Source: Lunularia cruciata (Eukaryota > Streptophyta > Marchantiopsida > Lunulariales > Lunulariaceae). From it: 64,000 nt of DNA. Under the pieces are notes generated by a model. That model was not told the DNA's origin, ran no database searches, and saw only the letters and a list, made by a program, of their open reading frames with translations. The stretch lies in assembly GCA_948567375.1 (NCBI GenBank), contig OX419756.1:10111001-10175000 (forward strand). The letters are read 5' to 3'. Shown here in pieces: positions 34,719-45,497 of the stretch. How positions within the stretch are numbered: the stretch's first letter is position 1; each line of letters begins with the position of its first letter. The translations under genes and the position numbers were made by a program.

Positions 34719-35320
34719 TTGATTAGTTCCTATGGGATTGAAGGCTCGACCTATGCAAGTTTGCTTCACTTGCAAGGTACAATATCTAATCAAGATTGTA
34801 GGATTTTGGTTGACTCTAGAAGTTCAAAGAATTACATGTCTATGCAAGTAGCAAAGGAATTGGGTATTCCTATCAAGCTAGTGATTGGAAGTAGTTTGAT
34901 GATGGCGGATGGTTGAAAGGGTTTTGTATTCTGCACCTTGCATCCTATTACCTTCAAGATTGGGAAGGAGTATTTGGAGTGTAGGAGGTTTGTAGTGGCA
35001 CCTCTACACTATGATATCATTTTGGGTTTACCTTGGCTTGAATATCATAAGGTTCAATTTGATTGGACCCAATGCCAAATTCAAGTACAACACCAAGGTA
35101 GAAATTTCAGATTAGGTTGCTTGGCACCTCTGAGTAAGACACCTAAGAATAGTCAGTCCCAAGATGGGAGGTTTGTTGAGAAGGTAGCCATAAAGAGAAC
35201 CTGGAAGGGAGACGAGTCCCAAGATGGGAAGTTTGCCAAGAAGGTAACCAGGGAGCAAGCTTGGAAGAGAGATGAGTCCCTAGAAGTGAAGTTTGTTAGT
35301 AAAGCAGCCATATAACAAGC
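34719..35320 (+). mobile_element. Chromovirus D protease and linker
   Basis: Aspartic protease with RILVDSRSSKNYMSMQVAKE (Gly of the active-site triad replaced by Arg) and the end motif DIILGLPWLEYHKVQFDWTQ. The linker that follows holds three imperfect copies of a 20-24 residue unit (SQSQDGRFVEKVAIKRTWKG, ESQDGKFAKKVTREQAWKRD, ESLEVKFVSKAAI). It is apparently a local duplication, since it is not evident in C. Confidence 0.8.
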
Positions 35321-35529
35321 TTTGGAGGAAGATAAGTCTGTATTTGCAGGTGTAGATCAAGCCGATGCACAAGAACAATCTACGGAGGGCCGAGAGCCTC
35401 ATCAAGCAATGGTTGATCGAATAGTTAAGGAGTTTGCGGATGTGTTTCCGGATGATTTGCCAAAGGGATTACGCTCTGATTGAGGTATGCTCTTCAAGAT
35501 CAAGTTATTGCCCGAGAGTACCTAGTGAG

Positions 35530-36830
35530 TAGACCAATCTATGGCTCTCACCAAAGGAGTTGGAAGAGTTGCAAACACTTACAGAGTTGTTGGAGAAGGA
35601 CTTCATACAACATAGTACCTCTCCTTGGGGAGCACCGGTTCTATTTGTTCCAAAAAAGGATAGAGGACTTTGTTTCTGTATTGATTATCGTAGGCTCAAT
35701 AAGCAAATTGTGAAGAATGCATATCCCTTGCCTCGGATCGATGAATTGCTTGATCAACTAAGTGGAGCATGCTACTTTTCCAAGCTGGATCTTTGTAGCG
35801 GCTATTGGTGAATTCCTATTGATAGAGAAGATGTGCAAAAGACTACCTTTTGCACAAGGTATGGGCATTTTGAGTGGAGAGTTCTACCTTTTGGACTCAC
35901 TAATGCTCCAGCAGTCTTCATGGATCAGATGCATCAGGTGTTGGATGGACTATTGGATCAGTTATTGGTGGTGTTCTTGGATGATATCTTAATCTTTAAC
36001 AAGACAAAGGCAAAACATGTGAATCATGTGCGAGAAGTCCTAAGACAACTACGACAATGGAAATTTTACTGCAAGAAGTCAAAGTGTGCCTTTTGGCAGA
36101 AGGAGGTTACCTTCTTAGGTCATAAGATCTCATTAGAGGGGATTAAGATTGAAGAAGAGAAAATCAATGCCATTGCTGATTGTCCTACCTTAAAAGATGC
36201 TATAGAAGTAGGGGCATTTAATATATTGGCCCGTTTTTACCAACAGTTCATCCATTATTTTGCTCATGTGGCTGCACCATTGACTGACTTCTTGGGAAAG
36301 ATCTTGAGCTTCCAATGGACCACCAAGCATGAAGAAGCATTTCAAAAGTTAAAGCATATGGTGTCTTCAAGACCCATTCTTCAACCATATGATCCTTAAC
36401 TACCATATTTGGTTGATTTTGATGCTTCTTACTTTGCAATTAGAGCCATGTTGCAACAAGAATTCCTAGATGGACTCCATCCCATTGCCTTTGTATCTTG
36501 CCGACTCAATACAACTGAACAAAACTACTCTACTTGAGATTGAGAACAACTTGCAATGGTATACACCACCAAGGTATGGAGGCTCTTGAGGATACAAGTG
36601 ATCATGCAAACTGGTCACAAACCATTGTTGCAGACCTTACACTTGGAAAACATGAAGAGTCAACATCATCAATGAGAGGAACAACTTCAATTGTATGATA
36701 TCAAACTTGAGTACAAACCAGGTCGGTTCCATATCATCCTTGATGCTTTATCACGAAGACTTGATTTGAAGTCTCTTCCTCTCATCATAGCAATAATTTC
36801 AACGGTGTCCAAAACGAGTTTTAGTCAGCT
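35530..36830 (+). mobile_element. Chromovirus D reverse transcriptase and RNase H
   Basis: 35560-36399 is nearly open. [17 protein letters not shown], then [20 protein letters not shown], a TGA inside GYW-IPI (probably a lost Arg codon), PFGLTNAPAVFMDQMHQVLD, and the catalytic VVFLDDILIF (FLDD in place of YVDD; both Asp kept) near 35970-36000. The RNase H part (36400-36760) starts at VDFDASYFAI and ends near RFHIILDALSRR, with three stops. Confidence 0.88.
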
Positions 36831-36854
36831 CTAAACCAAGAACCCTTCTTCCAA

Positions 36855-37640
36855 ATGATACATGGTCGCCTTATAGCATGCAATAAGGAGTACAACACCT
36901 TCTCTATCAAGGAGGGCCTTTTATTTGATGAGGACCAGATCTTTGTTCCAACTAAAGGTGATCTTCGACTTGTGTGCCTTCAAGAAACCCATGATTTACC
37001 CATCATTGGTCACATGGGTGTGAATAAGACCTTGGGTACCCTCCAACGTCAATAGTCGTGGCCCAATATGACACGAGATGTTTGAGAATTTGTCCAATCA
37101 TGTGAGAGCTACCAATGTAACAAGGCCAGCAACCAGAAGCCGAGTGGACTCCTTCAACCAGTCGCCGTTCCATCCACTCATTGGGAGCATGTGAGCTTGG
37201 ATCTCATCACATCCTTGTCAAAGACAAAACAAGGACACACCACAATCATGGTGTTTGTGGATAGGCTTAGTAAGCAACTCCACTTGGCTCTAACCTATGA
37301 TACCATAGATTCTCCAACCTTAGCGCAAATATACTTCAACAATGTCTTCAGGCATCATGAGATATCACGTGTACTCATCTCTGACCGTGATCCTTGATTT
37401 ACCGGGAAGTTTTGGCAAGCACTCTTCCAGATACTTGGCACCAAGCTTGCTTTGTCCATGGTCTATCATCCTCCAATTGATTGACAAACCAAATGTGAAA
37501 ATCATACATTGGAGGATATGTTGCATGCCTTTGTCAATGTCTACCATACTAATTGGGATGAATGTCTTGCAGTTGCAAAATTTGCCTACAACAATTCCAA
37601 ATAGGTAAGTACCGGATTTTCTCCTTTCTTTTTCAATTTT
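36855..37640 (+). mobile_element. Chromovirus D integrase
   Basis: The zinc-binding HHCC region spans 36985-37130 (ETHDLPIIGHMGVNKTLG; later SCESYQC). The catalytic core has the first Asp in HVSLDLITS, the second in VLISDRDP (followed by a stop), and the Glu in CENHTLEDMLHA. Stops interrupt at least four places. The C-terminal region continues with a Pro/Leu-rich frame to 38090. Confidence 0.85.
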
Positions 37641-38079
37641 GGCCAAGTTCCACTTGTTCCAAATTCTCTTCTTGCTCCCCTTCCATCTCAAGTTCCTCAT
37701 AATTCCACATTCTTGACCACTATATCCCAATCTCTCCAACAAGCCAAGTCTCACCTCCTTTTTGCTCAAAATCGCCAAAAAAAATGCGAACCACCATCGT
37801 TGTGATCTCTCCTTTGAAGTTGGTGATGAAGTCATGCTATCCTCTAGTTACCTCCCTCTCCCACTTGGATACTCAAGTTTGTAAACTTACCCCTAATTGG
37901 ATAGGACCCTTTGATATCACCCAAATTGTCTCTCCTATTGCTTATCAACTTGCCTTGCCTTGTCTCATGCGTATCCATCCTATCTTTCATATTTCCAAGT
38001 TCAAACCCTTTGTTCCTAACCTTTCCTCCTTTTCCTCTTGCGTCCAACCTTCCCCTCTTCCTATCCCTATCAATCATCA

Positions 38080-38270
38080 TGAGGAGTACTAAGTTGATCG
38101 TATCCTTGCGCATTCCCATATTCAACGAGGCCGTCGCCAACATACGGAGTACAAGGTCCTTTTGGAAAGGGTATCTTCTACATGATGCCACATGGGAACC
38201 TCTTTCTCACCTCCAAAATGCACAGACGGCCATCCATGAATTTGAAGCTTCACTTGCAACGAGGACATCA
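38080..38270 (+). mobile_element. Chromovirus D chromodomain
   Basis: Across one frameshift the sequence reads HHEEY, VDRILAHSHIQRGRRQHTEY, then FWKGYLLHDATWEPLSHLQN and AIHEFEAS. This is the order of a chromodomain (D/E-rich start, RGRRR, W-x-G-Y-x3-x-A-T-W-E-P, hydrophobic end). Chromodomains at the integrase C-terminus are typical of chromoviruses and help guide insertion to marked chromatin. Confidence 0.85.
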
Positions 38271-38291
38271 CCAACTAGTGGCGGGAGAATA

Positions 38292-38734
38292 TGTAACAAT
38301 ATGGAGTTTAGCAACAAAGTTAGTCGGGCTTACGAAGTAGCACATAAGACAAATTAGCCTAGAATATTCTGGAAGTATCTAAGACGCTTCTTGGGAAGCT
38401 TCCTGGCTAGCTTAGCTTGCACCTCGAGTAAGTAGTTTCTAGAGGGAAGCTTCTAGAAGCTTCCAACTAGCTTAGCTTGCATGCCAAGTAGGCGGCTTCT
38501 AGAAGGAAGTTTCTTGCGAAGCTTCCTAGTTAACTTGGCTTGCACTCTAAGAAAACAGCTTGAGAAAGATTCTTGAGAAGTTTCTCAAAGGTCTTGTATG
38601 CTAGCTATAAATACCAAAGCCAGAGCTCATGCTAGGCATTCGGAGTTTTCCCACATTCGGAGTTTTCCCACATTCAAGTGTCCCAATGTGAGTTTCCATT
38701 CTCCTATTTCTCTCCTCGATCTCAATCTTTTACA
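38292..38734 (+). repeat. 3' LTR of chromovirus D
   Basis: 443 bp, preceded by a purine-rich GGCGGGAGAATA (38280-38291). It keeps the TATAAATA box (38606-38613). It has an internal direct duplication of ATTCGGAGTTTTCCCAC near 38638-38675 that the 5' LTR lacks. Differences from the 5' LTR are mostly transitions. Confidence 0.92.
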
Positions 38735-38744
38735 AATAAGATAA

Positions 38745-39537
38745 GGTGATTGTTTCAATTATGAGAGTTAAAAATCTCATGACTTTCCAAGTCTTGAAGG
38801 ATTCAAGCTATGACTTACTTCTAGGGAGGCCATGTTTGAGAGCAATACGTGTAATTGATTAATGACACAAAGGGTACTTGAGGACAGAGCCATCAAACCA
38901 TAAAGTCATAGTTCATACTAACACCACAACACTTCACATTTAGATACACCATCTTTTGATTATTGTGAATCAGATTCTAAAGAAGGAGCTTCAGGTGTGG
39001 ACACAAGCATGGAAGAGGAGATTTCCATAGAGGAAGATGAATCTGAATCTGATTCACAAATATATCCCTTTTGTGCTACGGATTTTGCACCTAAGCTAGA
39101 GGTAAGACCTAGATAAATCACCATTGACACTTGAGTAGATAGAGAAGAGGTTATCTACCTTCAAGTATGGCATAAATATTACCAAGGAGGAGAAGGTGAG
39201 GTTTGAGGAGATTTTCTACAAGTTCATCCATGTGTTTGCTTTTAGTTACAAGGATTTGAAGGAAGTTATCTTGGAGGAGCACAAGATAGAGGTAGAGTCA
39301 CATGCAAGACCAATCCGCCAAAAGCAACATTGCATTAGCCTAACAATATCTTTGGTTGTGAAGGAGGAGATTGATAGCTCAAGGAGGCCAGATCTCTCTT
39401 TGAGGTGGAGAATTCAGAATGTGTGTCTCAAATTGTCATTGTAAAAAAAAAGAATGGCAAGCTTTAGGTATGTGTGGATTACAAGAAGCTCAATGTTGTT
39501 ACCAAGAAGTGCTACTACCCATTGCCATTCATTGATG
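38745..39537 (+). mobile_element. Element B, protease end and RT N-terminus
   Basis: The protease resumes (VKNLMTFQVLKDSSYDLLLG, RP). A linker with SIEEDESESDSQIYP follows, then the RT N-terminus at 39196-39444 (FEEIFYKFIHVFAFSYKDLK; SHARPIRQKQ). A frameshifted piece at 39440-39537 carries the residues of a VDYKKLN...YYPLPFIDE block. At 39537 coding stops and LTR sequence begins with no intervening RT core, RNase H or integrase. Confidence 0.75.
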
Positions 39538-39959
39538 AGATTTGTTTTGGATTCTTCTATAGTCCAAGGATAGCCTATGTGAAGGAATCTTTGACTTAGT
39601 GGTTGTGTCAAGATAAGATCACATGCTAGTGGAATATGCCCATGTGAATGGATATTCCTTTATACTTTTTGACTTTACTTGACTTTTAGTCTAGTAACTT
39701 GAGTTACTATGGTAATTAGTAACTTTAGTGCATAACTATTTTATAAGTATATAAACAAGGGATGAGGAGGTACTCATCATCATTTCATTTACAACTATTT
39801 CTCTCTCATTGAGTTCTCTAGTGAGTAATGTCTTGAGTCTTGCAGTGTTAGCCTTGGAAGAGTATGATGGAGTTGGGGTTCCTTGCCATCTTAGTCCATG
39901 GTGCGCTACCATAATAGCAAACAAAGGTTCATCTTGAGTGAGAGACAGGCTGGCTCACA
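39538..39959 (+). repeat. 3' LTR of element B, 5'-truncated
   Basis: Matches 29515-29934 of the 5' LTR but lacks its first 263 bases. The end GGCTGGCTCACA is intact. C's gag resumes at once after it. Confidence 0.85.
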
Positions 39960-40339
39960 AATTTCTCTACATGCTCTTGTCATTGATGATCTTGTTCTTC
40001 TACTAATCAAGTAAGGTGCTCAATTTGTTACTTCATGGCATGATAACCTTGACCATTACTGCCATGACTACTACTCCATCAAACTAATTATAGTTGATCT
40101 AAATCAACACATAGATGCAACACGTCCATGGTTCTCCATAAGTTACAATTAGAAGTACCAAGGGTTCATTGGACAAGGCAAGGTCATTGCATTCAAAAAA
40201 TTTTGTCCAAAGCATGAGATGATGAACTAAGTGTAATGATGCTTAGGTAGCACATGGATACAAAATTCCCAATGGTTTGGATAAAAATAGATTTGGTGGT
40301 CCATAAATTCCTTCTATCCCATTCTTGCTCTAATACCAA
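39960..40339 (-). mobile_element. Chromovirus C gag 5' end and PBS
   Basis: The minus strand matches D from the PBS to the middle of early gag. The PBS is TTGGTATTAGAGCAAG at 40339-40324 (Met-tRNA type, one C-to-T change). This stretch completes the C element around the B insertion and is the main proof of nesting. Confidence 0.85.
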
Positions 40340-40830
40340 TGTTTAAAATCAAAATCAAGGAGAGGACATAAGAGAATGAGAGATTAAAGATCACATTAGG
40401 ACTCTTCAATGAAGGAAATTCTAAATACCTAGCATGAGCTTGGGCTTTGGTATTTATAGGTTGCAAACAAGGCTCTTGAGAAACTTCTCAAGAAGCTTCT
40501 TAAAAGCGAGCCAAGTTAATTGGAAAACTTCTCAAGAAGCTTCTTTCTGGAAGTCGTCTATTTGGCATGCAAAGTAAGCTAGTTGTAAACTTCCCAAGAA
40601 GCTTACTTCTAAAAGCTATTTACTTGGTGTGCAAGCTAAGCTAGCCAAGAAACCTCCCTAGAAGCTTCCTCCTAGAACTCACCACTTTGCATGCATGTTA
40701 TCCAATACTTGGAAGGTACAAAGTAGCTTCATATATACCTCTAGAATATTCTTATATCTCTTGGCTAATTTGGCCTATTTGCTATTTCCTTAGTTTTGAT
40801 TAACTTATCTTTAAACTCCATATTGTTACA
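40340..40830 (-). repeat. 5' LTR of chromovirus C
   Basis: 491 bp on the minus strand. Starts TGTAACAATATGGAG at 40830 and ends in AAACA at 40340. TATAAATA is at 40458-40451. Followed on the right by TAGCG, the partner of TAGTG at 24688. Confidence 0.9.
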
Positions 40831-43800
40831 TAGCGGCTTCTAAAGCACCAAGGAGGATGAGAGTGCACCTGAATTTATAATCAAGGCACTAAGATTAGTT
40901 AAGTGGGGATTGTACTATCTGTAGGAATTAGTCCGCAACAAGAAGTTAGAGTTCTTGCTGTGGAATTGGGAATTGAATGATCATGCAACGTTGCATGAAT
41001 TTAGGGGTAATCACAATCTAGGGATAGAGAACTTGAAACAAGCACTCCCCACCTAGAACAAAGAGCATTAGTAGAGAGTGTTGGGGCCTAGAAATTCTCC
41101 CTCAGATGATATTTCTCTATATAGTACTTGGACTCACCCAAACTTGACTATTGAATCCAAGTTCAAGGCCACATTTAGAGATACTAAGACCAACAATGGT
41201 AGGTTTGTTCCAAATATCAAAGATCCTACAAGGACAATCCTAGTAGAGTCAATCATGAATTTATTCAAATCCAAAAAAACAACTTACCTGAATAATAGTC
41301 ACACAACATAGCTCAAGTATTTATACCAAAGAAAACCTATCAATTGGACAACCATGTTTTTTGCAAGTGCAAGAGAGTTTAAGCAACAATAAACAAGGAA
41401 GGAGGAGTGACTTTGGTGTCTCCTTTTGCCATCTATTTCTACTTGGGAATAGATTTGCTAATCCCAAAAGAGAAGAAGATGTATCCCTACCACTTCTTCC
41501 CCATAGGACATTTTCACAAGCCCAAAAGAAAAGCACTCATTGTACAGAATTATGTTGAGGCAGATGTGGAATTTTTCCTTGCCAAGAAATATGTGGAAGT
41601 GAAGGAAGCCTATAATATGTTGGGTTTAAAAAAGCAGAGGTAATAGGAGATCACCCTAGAATTGGTAATCAAGAAAAAATCCACAACTCCTTCTAAGACA
41701 AAGGCAAAGGCTACCAAGAAGATGAGGAGGAGCTATCTGGAAAAAAGAAGAAGAAGAAGTACATGACACAAGTGTGCTGGACCACAAATAGATCCTAATC
41801 CTAAATTCAATTAGCAGTCATTTACAAGGATCATGGTTTTGTCAAACAACAATGTAGTTGAGGACCAGGGTGGAGAAGTACAATTGACCCCATCCCAAAC
41901 TCCTCCAAGAACTAATAAGTTTTAGGAGGAAGAATGAACTCCCACTCTTGGAAGATATGATAGGGATGTTGAACCTTCTAGTCCTAAGAAGAATGTGGTA
42001 GAGGGTTAGGGAGAATGAAATCCCCTCTATTCCCACCTACACAAAAAGTGGAACTCAAGGAAGAAGTCCTTTGTGCAGAAGAAGTACTCAAGGTGTACAA
42101 TGCAAGCTCTTGCCAAGATGAAGAAGATCATCAGGCCAAAGGTGGAATTTGGGCCAAAGAAGACAAGAAAGACAAAAGGTCATCCAAGATGGAGGTACCA
42201 ACAACAATGGAAAAAGTATCTAAGCAAAGGGAGCCCACTATCTTTGATGAGATCAAGGAGGAGAGTAGAGCTTTAGCTTCATTTAGAATGGTAAAGGAGG
42301 CAGAAGGGAGACCAGTCTGATTTCTGTAGTGCCCCTTTCTCAATTAGTTGTGTACAATGTCAGCTTGGCTCTAGAGTTGATAGAGTAGCTCCTCCACACA
42401 TAGGCAGAATCCCAAAGGGCAATTACAAATTATGCCACCCTTATCAATCATATGCATCACATGGCTCAAGAAGTAGAATTGGAGAGGATGAAGGCATAAG
42501 ATGAGTTGGTGGAGGTCTAAGCACAAAATTGAGAAATGGGTCAATAAAGTAATGAGTTGGCACAAGAGGCAGCCAAACTTTGTGAAGAAGGAGCAGCTTT
42601 GGATAAGAAGATCCAAGAGAAAAAACAATAAGGTAGGAAGCTGTAGAGTCCAATGATAAAGAAGCATCCCAAGGGCCTTAGTTGAGGAAAAGATGAAGGA
42701 CTAGGTGGAAGAAATCACTGCACTTAAGGCAGAAGTAGAAAAGGTCAAGGTAGCTCTTGTAGCAGCAAAATTTTGTCATCAAAAGGAGTTACAAGTGGCT
42801 AATGTATAGGTGAAGAAGCTTGGGTAAATTATCAAGGAGAAGGAAGAAGAACATTATGAAAGATTAGGCAGCCATTCAAGAAGAGATTATGGCTAAGATG
42901 GAGGAGAGTTTGACCCAATTCCACTTGGAGAAGATTGCAATTGTGGCAATGATGGAGATGGTACAGGAACATCTCAAAGAAATCATGAAGGAGATGACAC
43001 AAGCCTCCTTGGAGAAATTGAAGTCTTGGGACTCTAGATCCCAAGCACATGCCTTGTGGCAAAGGTGTATGTGGGCAAGCCCTTGTAATATTAAGCCACT
43101 TAAGTACTTGCGCACACCTCAAAGAAGTTCAAGGAGTCCATGAATGCCTTGCTGAAGGAGATTGTAGAGTATCAAGGTTGTGAAGTATTGTTAATTAAGG
43201 TTTTTAAGGGGCAAAGTTATTCCTTTGTAGTAGATTTTAGGACAAAGAGATTCTAGCTGGAAGGAAGAAGGTACAAATCTATTAAGTATAGAACATCTCT
43301 TTGGCCTAGCAATCACCTTTAGTCTAGGAAAGTCATTGTCTTGGAAGACCTTTGGCTTGACATTATTTATGGACTACATGAGAAAATTTTGTAGCCAAAG
43401 AGTTGGGAACTATGATTACATCAAGAGCAAATAAAAGATAGAAGTTGTGATTGGTGCCTGTTCCACAATCACTTCTCAATTGTGCTTAGGATAAGATCAA
43501 GAGGATTAGCAATAAGAGGAGCAATTGTGATTTCCAACACTCTTAGCCTTTGCTCATCTCCAATCAAAGTGAGGAAAGGAAACTGTATATATGAGTTTTG
43601 ATCCAAAAGAGCTATGTCCACTTCTTTTATAATCAACAAAATTTAGCTCACATATTTCTTTAGTCTTTGTGTTAAATGGCTTTTGTCTACATCTTTGATT
43701 GCATACATGGCCGAGCAGAGGTGCAGAATCTTGCACTAGGAGTGTGTGTTTGAGTACCTCCATAGGAAATTCACACTCAATCAAGGAAGCTTCCCTTGAC

Positions 43801-44270
43801 ATTTTGAATGAGCTAAGCAATGTGAGGAAGAATTCTGGGAATGTTGGAGCATTAAGAGTACCATGCAATACAAAAGCTGAGTAGAAAATAGATTCTGGAC
43901 TCCCACTAAAGTAAAAGAGACTCTTCAATAGTAAGAAACCTTTGGTGTGAAGTGCAGCACCATTGTCAAGAGCTTATGAGACTAGATTTCATGAGAGTGG
44001 TTGTTAATTCTCTTTTTGTAGGGTGCCATAGTGGATGTCTCTACCCTCTTTTGAGTATTTTTTGCCCAAGAAGTTAAACACACATGAATAGACCACTTGA
44101 GACATTGTGACACTTTATTCTCATTTCTAGTTCCAACCTATATCCTTGTGGGAATGACTTATTCTTATTGTTTATACTGTTAGTACATTTACATTGTGTT
44201 GTCACATGCTTTTTGTCACTGCTATTGGAGTTAAACTCCTTGGAGTGACAAGAAGTGAGAATAGGCAAGG
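40831..44270 (+). mobile_element. E-family element E1, right part (coiled-coil gag-like and 3' region)
   Basis: The gag-like frames continue from 24692. PEFIIKALRLVKWGLYYL is near 40872. NNGRFVPNIKDPTRTILVES lies in 41078-41311. The signature FAIYFYLGIDLLIPKEKKMY is near 41425, followed by FFPIGHFHKPKRKAL. Lys/Glu-rich stretches run to about 42600, with a coiled coil at 42889-43115 ending in KSWDSRSQAHAL. 43540-44220 has no clear gene but is the reverse complement of 51450-50690 in copy E2, so it is the 3' end or LTR of the family. No enzyme domain seen. Confidence 0.6.
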
Positions 44271-45195
44271 CAATGAATGTTGGCTAAGAATCTAGTACTA
44301 GGGAACATTCATACCCCTTGTGAGTTGAGTGCATTCAAGAGAAATCAACAAGCAACTATGAGGAACTTAACACTCAAGGAAGAAAAGCTCAAGGCTATAT
44401 TCTTCACCTTGGAGGAAAAATAGAATCAGACTATGGAATGGCCTTTTAGCTCTTGCAAGAAGAAAAAGATCTACTGCATATAGTAGAAGAAGTGCACCCT
44501 AGTTATTCAACAAGAGCTCTTCATTGAAGAATGAGGGATTGCTTTGGAAGTTAGACTCAAGATTTGAGGTAATAGTTGATTCCAAAGATCCTTGTCCAAG
44601 AGTATTATCATCATTGACCAACCAAATTAAAAGCTTTCTTGATCCTAATTTGGACTTCCTTTATCCTCCTTCTTCAAGAGTGGGTCTTATTCTGAGTGTA
44701 CCTCTCATCTATGAACCAATGGCAAATTGTGCAACTTTCACAAGGTAGAACTACCAGAATTTCAAGCAAAAAGATGAGGAAAAAAATATAGATATGTTCC
44801 TAGGGAATTCAAAGCTATTTCTATAGCCAATCTAGATGATATAGAAGTGGAAAGGCTTTGAATATTCTCCAATTTGCCACGGAAGAAAGAAAGTAATTGG
44901 TATACCCATGAAAGTCAGCACCTTGAGAATGTGGAAGATTGGCCAACCATAAGAAGATTTTCTTTAGCGAAATTCAAAGAGCAAGACTATGAGTCCAGTG
45001 TCTTTGCTACTCTCAATAGTTTGGAGTGGAAAAAAACCAAGAAACAAAGGGACTACACAGAGGGATTCTAGAGTCTACTTAGTTAAGAGTCCTTAGGGGA
45101 GGTGCAACATTGGGCTACCAGGATGCTCAAGTAGTGGCATGGTCCTAGAGGAATTACCTACCAAAATTTTATTCTTTGCAAAAGAGCAAGATCAT
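44271..45195 (+). other. Charged broken frames, unassigned
   Basis: Frames such as 44524-44748 (LWKLDSRFEVIVDSKDPCPR) and 44874-45071 (PRKKESNWYTHESQHLENVE) look like fragments of a coding sequence with many Lys and Glu. No match to the recognised domains was seen. They may be a further part of the E1 element or a separate remnant. Confidence 0.25.
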
Positions 45196-45497
45196 GAGTT
45201 TTTTTACTTGACTTGACTTGACTTTTAGCCTAGTAACTTGAGTTACTCCAGTAATAAGTAACTTTGGTAGGTAACTATTTCACAAGTATATAAACAAGGG
45301 GTGATGAGGTACTCATCATCCTTTCATTTGCAACTATCTCTCTCATTGAGTTCTTTAGTGAGCAATGTCTTGAGTCTTGGAGTGTTAGCCTTGGAGGAGT
45401 ATGATGGAGTTGGGATTCCTTGCCTTCTTAGTCCATGATGCGCTGCCATAATAGCCATCAGAGGTTCATCTTGAGTGAGAGACAGGCCGGCTCACAT
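45196..45497 (+). repeat. B-type LTR remnant (5'-truncated)
   Basis: Matches the last 300 bases of the B LTRs, including TATATAAACAAGGGGTGATG and the end GGCCGGCTCACA, which keeps a CG lost in the other two copies. It begins inside a short TTGACTTGACTTGAC repeat. The following bases are not a primer site, so it is either a 3' LTR or a solo fragment. Confidence 0.75.

Larger units (their letters stand above)
33120..38734 (+). mobile_element. Chromovirus D (Ty3/gypsy), complete, inserted in B
   Basis: A 5.6-kb plus-strand element with both LTRs, a Met-tRNA-type PBS, gag with zinc knuckle, protease, RT, RNase H, integrase, chromodomain and PPT. Before the element stands GATAA (33115-33119). After it come AATAA (38735-38739) and then GATAA (38740-38744), so a duplication is present but imperfect. 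The B protease frame resumes at 38745 (VIVSIMRVKNLMTFQVLKDS). Frames are broken by a modest number of stops, making it the best-preserved element here. Confidence 0.92.
29252..39959 (+). mobile_element. Element B, Ty3/gypsy (Athila/Tat-like), hosting D
   Basis: A plus-strand LTR element inserted into the gag of C. It has a full 5' LTR, a PBS, two zinc-knuckle gag-like regions, a protease split by element D, and the N-terminal part of RT, then jumps directly into a truncated 3' LTR. RNase H and integrase are missing. RT wording (EVILEEHKIEVESHARPIRQ) and the primer site suggest the Athila/Tat side of Ty3/gypsy, but this is not proven. Flanking pentamers are too worn to give a clean duplication: GATCT on the left and AATTT on the right match at three positions if the LTR start is shifted one base. 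Confidence 0.8.
24693..40830 (-). mobile_element. Chromovirus C (Ty3/gypsy), complete but interrupted by B
   Basis: A minus-strand LTR retrotransposon with both LTRs, PBS, gag, protease, RT, RNase H, integrase and a chromodomain-like tail. It is split into 24693-29251 and 39960-40830 by insertion of element B in gag. The flanking pentamers TAGTG (left) and TAGCG (right) differ by one C-to-T change, so they are a nearly intact target-site duplication. It belongs to the same family as D (33120-38734). All frames carry stops. Without B, the element is about 5.4 kb. Confidence 0.9.

Noticed and set aside
37365-38191. Minus-strand frames of 156 and 115 codons
   Set aside because: They lie opposite the integrase and chromodomain of D; only the plus strand shows domain residues.
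43554-43928. 124-codon minus-strand frame as an independent gene
   Set aside because: The DNA is part of the E-family 3' repeat, and the homologous frame at 51224-51442 is not conserved in full length; repeat DNA is the simpler reading.
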